Assembly: GCF_003994465.1 (NCBI RefSeq)
Contig: NZ_RZNX01000002.1
Location: 333,444 to 397,443, forward strand
Reading direction: 5' to 3'
DNA: 64,000 nucleotides
DNA from: Paenibacillus zeisoli
Lineage (GTDB): Bacteria; Bacillota; Bacilli; Paenibacillales; Paenibacillaceae
The notes under the pieces were generated by a model that made no database searches, was not told the DNA's origin, and saw only the letters and a program-made list of their open reading frames with translations. Position numbers and translations under genes: made by a program. Of this stretch, positions 1 to 7,801 are shown piece by piece (position 1 is the stretch's first letter; each line of letters starts with the position of its first letter).

Positions 1-2
1 CG

Positions 3-386
3 ACCCTTATCGAAATCGCACGCAAAAAAGGGGTTTCGGCCTATGTGGAAGATGGTCTTAACCGTTGGCCGGCAGTGCATCGGTTGGATGCAGCACGTCT
101 CTTCAGACTGGTGCTGGAAAAGGGCGATGCGGGAGCCATATATCACGGGGTCGCTGACGAAGGAGTTCCCTTCCGGGATATTGCCGGCGTCATCGGTCGT
201 CACCTGAACCTGCCGATGCTCAGCATAACCCGTGAAGAGGCAGACGCTCACTTCGGGTGGCTCTCCTTCGCCGCTTCTACTGATAATCCAACGTCAAGCA
301 CACTGACAAAAGAACGCTTAGGATGGCAGCCAGCGTACCCTGCTCTGATCCCTGACCTAGAACAGGGCCACTACTTCATCAGCTGA
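3..386 (+). CDS. SDR-family NAD(P)-dependent oxidoreductase, C-terminal part
   Basis: This is the C-terminal 127 residues of a protein whose start lies before the window; the frame is open from base 3 to a TGA at 384-386. The segment HRLDAARLFRLVLE followed by AIYHGVADEGVPFRDIA is what is seen in the substrate-binding half of atypical (extended) short-chain dehydrogenases of the NAD-dependent epimerase type: a domain-swap helix, then the region that re-checks the nucleotide-sugar or small carbonyl substrate. The Rossmann GxxGxxG motif and the catalytic Tyr-x-x-x-Lys are not in the window, so activity cannot be judged. A strong bidirectional hairpin follows. The family call is fairly safe, the substrate is unknown. 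Confidence 0.7.
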   Translation, partial: TLIEIARKKGVSAYVEDGLNRWPAVHRLDAARLFRLVLEKGDAGAIYHGVADEGVPFRDIAGVIGRHLNLPMLSITREEADAHFGWLSFAASTDNPTSSTLTKERLGWQPAYPALIPDLEQGHYFIS

Positions 387-433
387 AATAAATCCGCAAT
401 CGATTTGCGGTTCTTGGACTTATATTGACAAAT

Positions 434-467
434 AAAGAAGCTCGCTGCGGTGACAGCGAGCTTCTTT
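434..467. terminator. bidirectional intrinsic terminator
   Basis: A perfect 14-bp stem (AAAGAAGCTCGCTG, with its complement at 454-467) around a 6-base loop. It sits between two convergent genes, and each outer end provides T-rich sequence, so it can stop transcription from both sides. Confidence 0.85.
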
Positions 468-488
468 ATCTTGAATCGATAAAAATAA

Positions 489-1913
489 TTATTTTAATGC
501 CGGGATTTCACATTCCCATGTGTTTTCGCGTTCGTTGATATATCCTGAGAAGCGGTAGATCGGTTGATAAAAACCTTTTGTGTCATAGGTATAATCCAGT
601 TCATAATTCTCTACATATAATTTATCATTTGTCCGGAACGGCACGTATTGCTCAAACTTACCCGCTTCTACCTCTGAGAAGGCTTCCTTCGGGGAAATAA
701 TGCTTTCCGTTGCTACATATTCATTCCAATAAATATCGTACAAGAGGGAAACTGTGTTACCTTTTGCACCAAACTGCATGAGAACGGAACCGGAAGCAAA
801 TGGACCTGTATTCGTAGTTAAATCTTTTTTCACAGCGGCATCCCATCTTAAAGTGTCGTTATTCTGTACGGAGAAGACGGCAGAATCGGGAAGCATCCCA
901 TTCTTCTTGAACCAGTCCTCATACCGTTCTCGATTAGAATTGACGTCATCCTTCGTAAGCGAAGCTGCGTCCTCCCATGTCGTAAGACTCCAAGTTCCCG
1001 TTCGGACAAAGAAAGTAAGCTGAACCGCATTGCCCTGAGCTGACTTGCCCGGATACACCTTGTTATCGCCCTCACGCCGAGTAGTGCTGGAAAAAGTTAT
1101 ACCCTCCACATCTGCAACAGCGGCTGCAACGTTCTTAGTATACGAGTTATCTTTGACATGAACATTTCGATATACGGAAGCAGTAGCGGGGGTTGCCGGC
1201 AGGGTCAAATCTATTGTCAGATTGACTTTGCTCATATCTTGTTTTGCGGCAGGCAAAAATGCTAGATTGCCATAGGGTTGACTTTCATAAACCCAGAATG
1301 CCCCTCCAATAATCATCCCGATCAAGCAAGGAAGTATTAGCACCTTGGCAATAGGAGTGAAGCGGATGCGTTTTTCCCGGATAATAGAAAGGATGGCCAT
1401 CATACAGAAGTAACCGAATAGGCTTCCTATACAGTTGTGAAACAGATCGTCGACTTCAAATATACCTTTTCCCGTCAGGAGTTGACCAAATTCGATAAGA
1501 GCGGTTGTCCCCACGGAGGCCAGGAATGTAACCTTGAATCGTTCTGCTTTGTCCCACAAGAGGGGAAGTAAAAAACCGAGCGGAACGAACATCAACATAT
1601 TAAAGAGGATAAGCTGCAGCTCGCTGATTGACCACTTATTCCAGGTGTTGATGTATCCACTAAAATAGTCAATGTTGATATTGCCGGTATAGTTAGCTCC
1701 ACGGCTTGCTATAGTAAGCCCCAATACCAGCAGCAGCCAGCACGAAAGTAGAAAAGCGGTGACCCCCTGTTTTTTTGTCATATTTTTTTCTCCGTGAAAC
1801 CCCTTTTTGTAAATCATATAAACAATCCAAATAACAAGTGCAATCGAAGCTCCGCCGACTAAAGCCAACACGCCCCATCGAAGCAGAGCATGAATAACCG
1901 CAATAATATCCAT
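489..1913 (-). CDS. VanZ-family membrane protein with long extracytoplasmic C-terminal region
   Basis: The first ~220 residues hold about six hydrophobic helices with the VanZ pattern: a helix with NMLMFVPLGFLLPLL, a TALIEFGQLLTG segment and DDLFHNCIGSLFGYF. VanZ proteins are linked to teicoplanin tolerance; the founding member in the VanA cluster is only about 160 residues. Here another ~250 polar residues follow the last helix, predicted outside the membrane and not recognised. The start was placed at the ATG at 1911-1913 because AGGAGG lies 10 bases upstream. It lies downstream of vanRS on the same strand, separated by a strong hairpin, so it may be a target of that system. Function beyond the VanZ domain is unknown. 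Confidence 0.8.
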   Translation of the reverse strand: MDIIAVIHALLRWGVLALVGGASIALVIWIVYMIYKKGFHGEKNMTKKQGVTAFLLSCWLLLVLGLTIASRGANYTGNINIDYFSGYINTWNKWSISELQLILFNMLMFVPLGFLLPLLWDKAERFKVTFLASVGTTALIEFGQLLTGKGIFEVDDLFHNCIGSLFGYFCMMAILSIIREKRIRFTPIAKVLILPCLIGMIIGGAFWVYESQPYGNLAFLPAAKQDMSKVNLTIDLTLPATPATASVYRNVHVKDNSYTKNVAAAVADVEGITFSSTTRREGDNKVYPGKSAQGNAVQLTFFVRTGTWSLTTWEDAASLTKDDVNSNRERYEDWFKKNGMLPDSAVFSVQNNDTLRWDAAVKKDLTTNTGPFASGSVLMQFGAKGNTVSLLYDIYWNEYVATESIISPKEAFSEVEAGKFEQYVPFRTNDKLYVENYELDYTYDTKGFYQPIYRFSGYINERENTWECEIPALK

Positions 1914-1949
1914 CTTACGATGACCTCCTAAAGAGAAAGCAGACAACAA

Positions 1950-1992
1950 ACTCCCTGCTTTCGTTTCTTTTATTCTAACGAAAGCAGGGAGT
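1950..1992 (-). terminator. strong hairpin between vanS and the VanZ gene
   Basis: Perfect 16-bp inverted repeat (ACTCCCTGCTTTCGTT at 1950-1965 and its complement at 1977-1992), loop of 11 bases, followed on the minus strand by TTTGTTGT. It would end most vanRS transcripts before the VanZ gene, or act as an attenuator. Confidence 0.75.
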
Positions 1993-2032
1993 CTATATTT
2001 TAAGATTACATGGATAAAATCCTAAGAAAATC

Positions 2033-3160
2033 CTAAGATTCGGCTTCCCGAGAAGGAAGTACGATAGTGAAGGCCGTAGTATCATTCCCACTTTGAACGG
2101 TAATCGTACCGCCATGCAGCGTAACGATCTCTTGGACAATCGCCAACCCGAGCCCAGCTCCGCCGGTATTACTCATTCTCGCCTCATCCAGCCTATAAAA
2201 TTTATTAAATATCGTTGACAGCTTATCGGCTGGAATGGATTTTCCTTTGTTTTGAAATACAATCTTCACTCCATCGGTATGGCTCTCCGCTATAATCTCT
2301 ATCTCTGTTTTCGGATAACTATAGGCAGCGGCATTCTTCAATAGATTATTGAATGCTCTCGCGAGTTTCTCAGGGTCGCCATACACGGTAAGATTCTCGT
2401 CTGCGCGCAGCATGGCTGTGTTTCCTCGTTGCGACAGGACAGGCAGCAGCTCGTCCGTCAGCTGTGTCAGCATATAATGGAGATCGATGTCCCCTTTGTC
2501 CAGCCGGATTTGCCGCAAATAGTATCGCGTAGTCTCAAAGAACTCATTGATCAACTTTTCAAGCCTGTACGCCTTGTCCAGCGTAATATCCGTATATTTT
2601 TCTCGTTGTTCTGCCGGCATGTCTTTAGCTTCCTGAAGCAAACTCAAATAGCCGATTACAGAAGTGAGCGGGGTTCTGATGTCATGGGCAAGATACATGA
2701 CAAGGTCATTTTTGCGCTGTTCCGCCGACTGGGCATCCCATAGGCGTTTGTCCATGGTTTGCTTCATGGCATTCAGCTTTTGCCCGATGGATGTCAGTTC
2801 CTCCGGCAGATTGATTTCCTCGGGATCTTCAAGCAGCAGCATGTCCAGTCGGTGATCGATGTCGGTAAGCGGCTTTACGCAATAACGCAGAAACCCACGA
2901 ATGATTAGCCAAAGAAGGGCGCTGACTACCAATATCCATACGAAGAAAAAGGGGCGGTACAGGTTTATAGCCGTAAGGTAATTTATTTGCAAAAAAGACG
3001 CCAGCAGTCCCGTAATCGCTCTGCCGCCTTTCTCCTCCCAATATAGAGTGCTGGTGAACGCGATGGCCAAAAGCACGTAGGCTATAACGCACATAAGCCT
3101 AAAAAAGAGTTTCACTTGCAGACGCGAATAGTCAGATCGATGATCCATTCTATTTTTCAA
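2033..3160 (-). CDS. vanS: VanS-like sensor histidine kinase
   Basis: A 375-residue membrane kinase: TM1 about residues 19-39, a short ~28-residue outer loop, TM2 about 68-90, a HAMP-like linker, then the HisKA domain with phospho-accepting His159 in YLAHDIRTPLTSVIGYL and an HATPase_c domain with the N box (FNNLLKNAAAYS), G1 and GAGLGLAI. The H-box region matches VanS of the VanA/VanB glycopeptide-resistance systems closely (DLVMYLAHDI.TPLTS.IGYLSLL). It would phosphorylate the VanR-like partner encoded just upstream, whose gene it overlaps by 11 bp. The signal could be a glycopeptide or damaged cell-wall precursor, but the vanHAX effector genes are not seen in the window. Confidence 0.9.
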   Translation of the reverse strand: MKNRMDHRSDYSRLQVKLFFRLMCVIAYVLLAIAFTSTLYWEEKGGRAITGLLASFLQINYLTAINLYRPFFFVWILVVSALLWLIIRGFLRYCVKPLTDIDHRLDMLLLEDPEEINLPEELTSIGQKLNAMKQTMDKRLWDAQSAEQRKNDLVMYLAHDIRTPLTSVIGYLSLLQEAKDMPAEQREKYTDITLDKAYRLEKLINEFFETTRYYLRQIRLDKGDIDLHYMLTQLTDELLPVLSQRGNTAMLRADENLTVYGDPEKLARAFNNLLKNAAAYSYPKTEIEIIAESHTDGVKIVFQNKGKSIPADKLSTIFNKFYRLDEARMSNTGGAGLGLAIVQEIVTLHGGTITVQSGNDTTAFTIVLPSREAES

Positions 3161-3851
3161 TTTTATACCCTACCCCCCATATTGTTTTTATGTATTTGGG
3201 GTTTTCGACCGTATCATTCAGCTTTTCGCGCAAATGGCGGATATGAACGGTAATCGTGTTATTGCGTTTGCTATAATACTCATCCTGCCAAATCCGGTGG
3301 AACAATTCCTCCGCACTCACAACGTTTCCCTTGTTCTCTAATAGAATTCGAAGGATAGCAAACTCGGTAGGGGTCAGCACAAGGCTTTTGTCGTTCAATA
3401 AACACTCGTGCGTTTTCACGTTCATGATCAAGCCCGAATGGGTAATGACTTCATTCGCCACATCCTCTGATTGAGCGGGATTGTATTTTGTGTATCGGCG
3501 CAACTGCGCCTTCACTCTTGCCACCATCTCCAAGGGACGAAAGGGTTTTGTGATATAATCATCAGCCCCAAGGGTAAGACCCGTAATTTTATCCGTTTCC
3601 TCATCTTTGGCGGTAAGCATAATAACGGGATAAGTATGACGATCTCTTATGCGCTGGCATAAGGTAAAGCCATTCATATTCGGCAGCATAATGTCCAATA
3701 TGGCAAGATCGAAGTCGGAGGCATTAATACACTCTAAGGCATCTTCTCCTGTATAACACTTTACGACCGTAAAATTTTCATTATGAAGATAGACCTCAAT
3801 CAAGTCGGCTATTTCACGCTCGTCATCAACAACGAGTATTTTATTCGGCAT
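3150..3851 (-). CDS. vanR: VanR-like response regulator (OmpR family)
   Basis: 233 residues: receiver domain with acidic pocket DD at 9-10, phosphorylation site Asp53 (LAILDIMLP), conserved Thr80 and Lys102, then an OmpR/PhoB winged-helix domain ending in NPKYIKTIWGVGYKIEK. The sequence follows VanR of the vanA operon through both domains, including the segments THECLLNDKSL and NNTITVHIRHLREKLND. It is first in the vanR-vanS transcript. In VanA systems VanR activates its own promoter and that of vanHAX; here the candidates in reach are its own promoter and perhaps the VanZ gene. Confidence in the family is high, in the regulon low. Confidence 0.92.
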   Translation of the reverse strand: MPNKILVVDDEREIADLIEVYLHNENFTVVKCYTGEDALECINASDFDLAILDIMLPNMNGFTLCQRIRDRHTYPVIMLTAKDEETDKITGLTLGADDYITKPFRPLEMVARVKAQLRRYTKYNPAQSEDVANEVITHSGLIMNVKTHECLLNDKSLVLTPTEFAILRILLENKGNVVSAEELFHRIWQDEYYSKRNNTITVHIRHLREKLNDTVENPKYIKTIWGVGYKIEK

Positions 3852-3921
3852 AAATAATGTTCCTTTCCAATTGCATTCTGTTACGCCTGTTGACTAGCAA
3901 ATTAAGTTAGCTTTGAATTGG

Positions 3922-4058
3922 TTTGCATTGCCCTTTCGGGTACAGCCGACTCCACCACAAATCCTGATGAGAAAGAGGTGCCCTATGTGAAAGTTTACCA
4001 CATTGGCAAAGGTTGAAAGCCCTGAGCGAAATCGAAAGGCACCCGCTTTGGGTGCCTT
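3922..4058 (-). other. structured intergenic region upstream of vanR
   Basis: The 259-bp gap between the HxlR gene and vanR holds several nested inverted repeats: ATGTG/CACAT (3985-3989, 3999-4003), the terminator-like stem 4036-4058, and GGTGCC at 3977-3982, which can pair with GGCACC at 4038-4043 instead of the partner used in that stem. Such mutually exclusive pairings are typical of leader RNAs or attenuators. I could not match it to any riboswitch class I know; strand and function are uncertain. Confidence 0.35.
4036..4058 (-). terminator. probable terminator of the HxlR gene
   Basis: Perfect 9-bp stem AAGGCACCC / GGGTGCCTT with a GCTTT loop, followed on the minus strand by a T-rich stretch (TCGATTTCG). 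It lies 52 bases after the HxlR stop codon. Confidence 0.55.
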
Positions 4059-4110
4059 GTATGCATAAAAATAGTAGCCACATGTGTTTTCTCATTACAC
4101 TAGCTGCCTC

Positions 4111-4488
4111 CTACACACGAGCTCGCGGCTCTTCTTCGCCTAACGTCTTCGTCATATAAGTCTCGCCCCACTGCTTCATACTGACAATAATAGGCTCCAA
4201 GGTGCGTCCAAAGTCAGTGAGTGAATATTCCACCTTGGGAGGAACCTGATGGTACACCTCGCGGTGCACAATGCCATCATGTTCGAGCTCTCTAAGCTGC
4301 AGGGTCAGCATACGCTGCGTGATGTCGGGGCAGATTTTGCGAAATTCATTGAAGCGCTTAGTCCCGTCAATCATGTGATACAGCAGCACACCCTTCCATT
4401 TGCCGCCTATGACATCGAGTGTATATTCAACGGGACATCCTTCCTTATTAGGACAGGTCTCCCCATATCCGGTCTTGCGGGCTCTCAT
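4111..4488 (-). CDS. HxlR-family transcriptional regulator
   Basis: 125-residue winged-helix protein with the HxlR core: Cys-Pro near the N-terminus ([21 protein letters not shown]), then [37 protein letters not shown]. Members such as YodB and HypR of Bacillus repress nearby oxidoreductase genes and respond to quinones, aldehydes or disulfide stress through a conserved N-terminal cysteine, which is present here. I place the start at the ATG at 4486-4488, which has GAGGGG at a good distance; the ATG nine bases upstream is too close to it. It is divergent from a zinc-type alcohol dehydrogenase, its likely target. Confidence 0.88.
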   Translation of the reverse strand: MRARKTGYGETCPNKEGCPVEYTLDVIGGKWKGVLLYHMIDGTKRFNEFRKICPDITQRMLTLQLRELEHDGIVHREVYHQVPPKVEYSLTDFGRTLEPIIVSMKQWGETYMTKTLGEEEPRARV

Positions 4489-4569
4489 TCCAGTCATCCC
4501 CTCTCATGGTACACAAATTGATACTACATAACATGAATGTGCGTACTTTCATATATGCTTGTTATCCCA

Positions 4570-4575
4570 TATAAT
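4570..4575 (+). promoter_or_regulatory. candidate -10 box of the dehydrogenase gene
   Basis: A perfect TATAAT 38 bases before the preferred start codon, in the intergenic region shared with the divergent HxlR gene. The -35 region (around 4547-4552, TTTCAT) is poor, which fits a regulated promoter. Confidence 0.45.
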
Positions 4576-4613
4576 TGTACCAAAATCAATACATAAGGAA
4601 AGGAATGAGCCCT

Positions 4614-5639
4614 ATGAGTCAAATGAAAGCAATTGGACTATACCAGTACCTGCCTATTGATCACCCGGATAGTCTGCTGGACCTTCAGCTGGAGAAGCCC
4701 GTGCCCGCAGGGAGGGACCTGCTTGTGCAGGTGCACGCCATTTCCGTTAATCCGGTGGACACCAAGGTCCGCGCCCCCAAGGACAAGACCGAGGAACAGC
4801 CGCGAGTGCTGGGCTGGGATGCGGCCGGAGTCGTCGTATCGGCCGGCCCGGACTGCCAGCTGTTCAAGGCTGGCGACGAAGTCTACTATGCGGGGAGTAT
4901 TACGCGCCCCGGGAGCAATAGTGAATTTCAGCTTGTAGACGAACGAATTGTCGGCAGGAAGCCGAGTTCTCTGAGCTTTGCCGAAGCGGCCGCCCTGCCG
5001 CTGACTTCGATTACGGCATGGGAGGGGCTTTACGACAGGCTCGGGATTTCAACAATTAGAGAAGATAATTACGGGAAATCTATATTGATAGTTGGAGCTG
5101 CCGGAGGCGTCGGCTCAATCGCAACCCAGCTGGCGAGCCTCGCAGGATTAACCGTGATCGGCACCGCTTCCCGGCCTGAATCCGTTCAGTGGGTACGCGA
5201 GCATGGAGCTCATCATGTCATCAGTCACTACGAGCCATTCCTAGAGCAGCTTCAGCAGCTGGGACTACAGGAAGTCGATTATATTTTCTGCTTGAACCAT
5301 ACGAATCAGCATTGGGCGCACATGGCCCAGGCGATAGCCCCCCAAGGGATTATCTGCTCTATTGTCGAGACTCATGAACCCCTGGATCTGAACCTTCTCA
5401 AGGATAAAAGTGCCGCCTTCGTGTGGGAGTTCATGTTCACCAGAGCGAAATATGAAACTCCGGATATGATTCAGCAGCACCAGCTTCTAAATGATGTCGC
5501 AGACCTTATCGATCACGGCAGCCTCAAGACGACCTTGGCCCGCCGCCTCGAGCCGATCCATGCAGCCAACCTGCGCACAGCCCACCAGCTTGTGGAGTCT
5601 GGAAGTATGATTGGGAAAGTCGTGCTGGAGCACTGGTGA
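4614..5639 (+). CDS. zinc-type alcohol dehydrogenase / quinone oxidoreductase family protein
   Basis: About 341 residues of the medium-chain dehydrogenase/reductase superfamily: an N-terminal GroES-like fold (VHAISVNPVDTKVRAP, GWDAAGVVV, FKAGDEVYYAG) and a Rossmann domain with the NADPH-binding VGAAGGVGSIATQLA. The zinc ligands of true alcohol dehydrogenases are missing, so a quinone- or enal-reducing role like that of ZADH/QOR enzymes is more likely. The preferred start is the ATG at 4614 with AAGGAAAGG about 10 bases before; an ATG at 4605 is possible. It is divergent from an HxlR regulator, a common arrangement for electrophile detoxification. Confidence 0.85.
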   Translation: MSQMKAIGLYQYLPIDHPDSLLDLQLEKPVPAGRDLLVQVHAISVNPVDTKVRAPKDKTEEQPRVLGWDAAGVVVSAGPDCQLFKAGDEVYYAGSITRPGSNSEFQLVDERIVGRKPSSLSFAEAAALPLTSITAWEGLYDRLGISTIREDNYGKSILIVGAAGGVGSIATQLASLAGLTVIGTASRPESVQWVREHGAHHVISHYEPFLEQLQQLGLQEVDYIFCLNHTNQHWAHMAQAIAPQGIICSIVETHEPLDLNLLKDKSAAFVWEFMFTRAKYETPDMIQQHQLLNDVADLIDHGSLKTTLARRLEPIHAANLRTAHQLVESGSMIGKVVLEHW

Positions 5640-5658
5640 TTGGCCTGTCGGAATATAC

Positions 5659-5723
5659 AAAGAAACCATCCCTTTCACAGATGGCGGGTGCTGCTGCACT
5701 CCATCTAGGGACGGTTTCTTTTT
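5659..5723 (+). terminator. terminator of the dehydrogenase gene
   Basis: Outer stem AAAGAAACC...GGTTTCTTT with inner stems TCCCT/AGGGA and AGATGG/CCATCT, ending in TTTTTG. It starts about 20 bases after the stop codon. Confidence 0.8.
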
Positions 5724-5766
5724 GTATGGATTCGTAAATAAATTGTAATTTTCAGTTTAGGCCGTC

Positions 5767-7632
5767 TTACTGCTCTTTGGTACTGATTAACTTGTTCATC
5801 TTCAGCGAACCGTCAATGACAACCAGCTTGTACACCGATTTGAACTTCTTGTTCTTGGTCGTACCATCGTTGTAGTAAATATTGTATTCCTCGGCAGTAG
5901 TCACTTCGTAGCTCTTGCTGTCCGCACTGGCCTTGAAGTCGATCACGGTCTGGGAGACCAGCTCTTCCGTGATCCCCTTCTCGTTCAGGTGGTCGATATA
6001 GCTGGAAGACTCCTTATAGGCAGGACCTGAAGGGTCAATGTAATAAGCCACCTCTTCAAAACTGCGGTCATTAATCGCACTAACGGAAGTGGTCAGATAA
6101 TCGCTCATGAATGACTGGATGGCGGAGGCGTCGGCTTGTCCCGCCGCGGACGTCGTATTTACGGATGAAGAAGCTGCTGATCCGCTGGTGTATACCTTTG
6201 GTGACTGCTCCTTGATTTCCTTCACATTCTCATCGCTGTAGCTGTAGGTCTGTTCCTCGGAATCCACCAGCCAGGCTTTCTTGGCCCCGTCATACGTAAG
6301 GATGAAGCGCTCATCATGGGTCGCATCCTCCAGCACCGGAACCTCCCCTTCGTAGAACGTATCCTCATTGTACTCACCCTGAACGAGCACCGAAGCATGC
6401 CATTGTCCATTGTCGTTATACAGGTTGAATGAACTCATATCGAAGCGGGTGCCCAGATATTTACCTTTATAATAATTGCCGGACTCTTTGTTATACAGGA
6501 TTCTGGAGAGCTCATTCTCTTTATAGCTCTGCGTAGCCTGGGTAAAAGCCGCCACATCCCCGGACGTATAAGCCTTGAGCTTCTCGCCCGAATGCTTGGT
6601 AATAACCTTCATGATACCACTCTCAAAATCACTGTTCGCCGCCAGGTTGACCTCGACATAACCACCGTTAATCGGTACTTCATCGGTTCTCATCTTACCC
6701 CATGGGTAATCCCCCTCAACCGCAAGCTTCACGGAACCATCGGTCATGACCGGTCCAAATGAAGACTGTGCGAACGGATCGAGCCCAACGTCCTTGCCAT
6801 TAATGATCAGGTTTCCCTTCAAGCCGGTCTCTGCCCCAAGACCTGTGGAGATGGTGACATCCTCGCCTTGCAGCTCCAGATTCTCCGAGTATTCACTTCC
6901 TGATCCGAACAGGTCGACCTCTTCGGACTTCACCAGATCTACGAAGTCGGTCTTCAGCCTTGCTTCCAGCTTGTAAGTTCCCGGTACATATGGACCTACC
7001 GTCTTCTCGTAATACTCTTTGTCCGACTTGGTAACTTCCTTCCCGTCTACAAGCAGACTTACATGTTTATAATTCGTGCCGAGCTTCAAATATACCGGAG
7101 TTACATTCAACTCGTAATTGTTGTAGATGAGCAGCTTCTTGCCTTCCTTCTCCAGGCTGATGGCCCCCGAGGAATAAGCCTCATCAGACTGCTTCGCTTG
7201 GGATTTGAGGTCTTGGATCAGACTGCTCTGCTCGTCCGGGTGCTTCTCCAAATAACTCATCAAGTTCTTGACCGAAGCTTCGTTGATAACCAGCTGCTTG
7301 TCATTAGAGGTTAGAAGCGAGGCCACTTTCTTGCTGTCCTTCGCCTGGAGAGCTAACTCCAAACGGCTAACCAGCCGCTCCTTGGACAGCAAATATTCTC
7401 CGGTCTTGTAGCCGGCAATCAGCACAACGATCAGCGCCCCAGCCGAGATCAGGGTCCATTTCGTTCTCTTTGACATCGGCTTGGACGGAATAGATTCACT
7501 TACCGGCGCAGCACTGCGCTGGAGCTGGGGTGGCGTCGCAGTCTCCCGCACCTGCCCGGCCCGGGTACCGCATTCCTTGCAGAAAGCTGCATTCTCTTGA
7601 AGCGTTGATCCACATTCTTTGCAAAAAGCCAT
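5767..7632 (-). CDS. tcaA: TcaA-like zinc-ribbon membrane protein
   Basis: 621 residues: an N-terminal zinc ribbon with two CxxC pairs (FCKECG at 3-8 and 17-22), a single TM helix about 57-75, then a long extracytoplasmic part with N-terminal helical repeats (ALQAKDSKKVASLL), beta-rich modules and a C-terminal NTF2-like domain from about residue 500. This is the layout of Staphylococcus TcaA and Bacillus YvbJ. In S. aureus TcaA affects glycopeptide susceptibility. It is longer than the ~460-residue TcaA. GGAGGAG lies 6 bases before the ATG. It follows another zinc-ribbon membrane protein gene but a terminator separates them. Confidence 0.82.
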   Translation of the reverse strand: MAFCKECGSTLQENAAFCKECGTRAGQVRETATPPQLQRSAAPVSESIPSKPMSKRTKWTLISAGALIVVLIAGYKTGEYLLSKERLVSRLELALQAKDSKKVASLLTSNDKQLVINEASVKNLMSYLEKHPDEQSSLIQDLKSQAKQSDEAYSSGAISLEKEGKKLLIYNNYELNVTPVYLKLGTNYKHVSLLVDGKEVTKSDKEYYEKTVGPYVPGTYKLEARLKTDFVDLVKSEEVDLFGSGSEYSENLELQGEDVTISTGLGAETGLKGNLIINGKDVGLDPFAQSSFGPVMTDGSVKLAVEGDYPWGKMRTDEVPINGGYVEVNLAANSDFESGIMKVITKHSGEKLKAYTSGDVAAFTQATQSYKENELSRILYNKESGNYYKGKYLGTRFDMSSFNLYNDNGQWHASVLVQGEYNEDTFYEGEVPVLEDATHDERFILTYDGAKKAWLVDSEEQTYSYSDENVKEIKEQSPKVYTSGSAASSSVNTTSAAGQADASAIQSFMSDYLTTSVSAINDRSFEEVAYYIDPSGPAYKESSSYIDHLNEKGITEELVSQTVIDFKASADSKSYEVTTAEEYNIYYNDGTTKNKKFKSVYKLVVIDGSLKMNKLISTKEQ

Positions 7633-7650
7633 CTCTGTACTCCTCCGCTC

Positions 7651-7691
7651 AAAAACACCTCCACAACCCCTTAACGGGAGTGACGGAGGTG
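7651..7691 (-). terminator. terminator between the two zinc-ribbon genes
   Basis: On the minus strand CACCTCC (7685-7691) pairs with GGAGGTG (7656-7662), with further pairing inside the loop, followed by TTTTT. It stops the upstream zinc-ribbon gene's transcript about 110 bases after its stop codon. Confidence 0.7.
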
Positions 7692-7801
7692 ATCTGATTA
7701 TTTATTGTGTTGATATGGATGAACTCACATAATCTCATATTCCGGACTAGATCTGCATGGCTCGTTGCCGCGCAGCCTCTAGGAGAATCCAAGCTCACAT
7801 C

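Noticed and set aside
3961..4035. CTGATGAG followed by GAAA blocks, hinting at a hammerhead ribozyme
   Set aside because: The stem that should connect CUGAUGAG with CGAAA cannot form, and no matching third stem is present.
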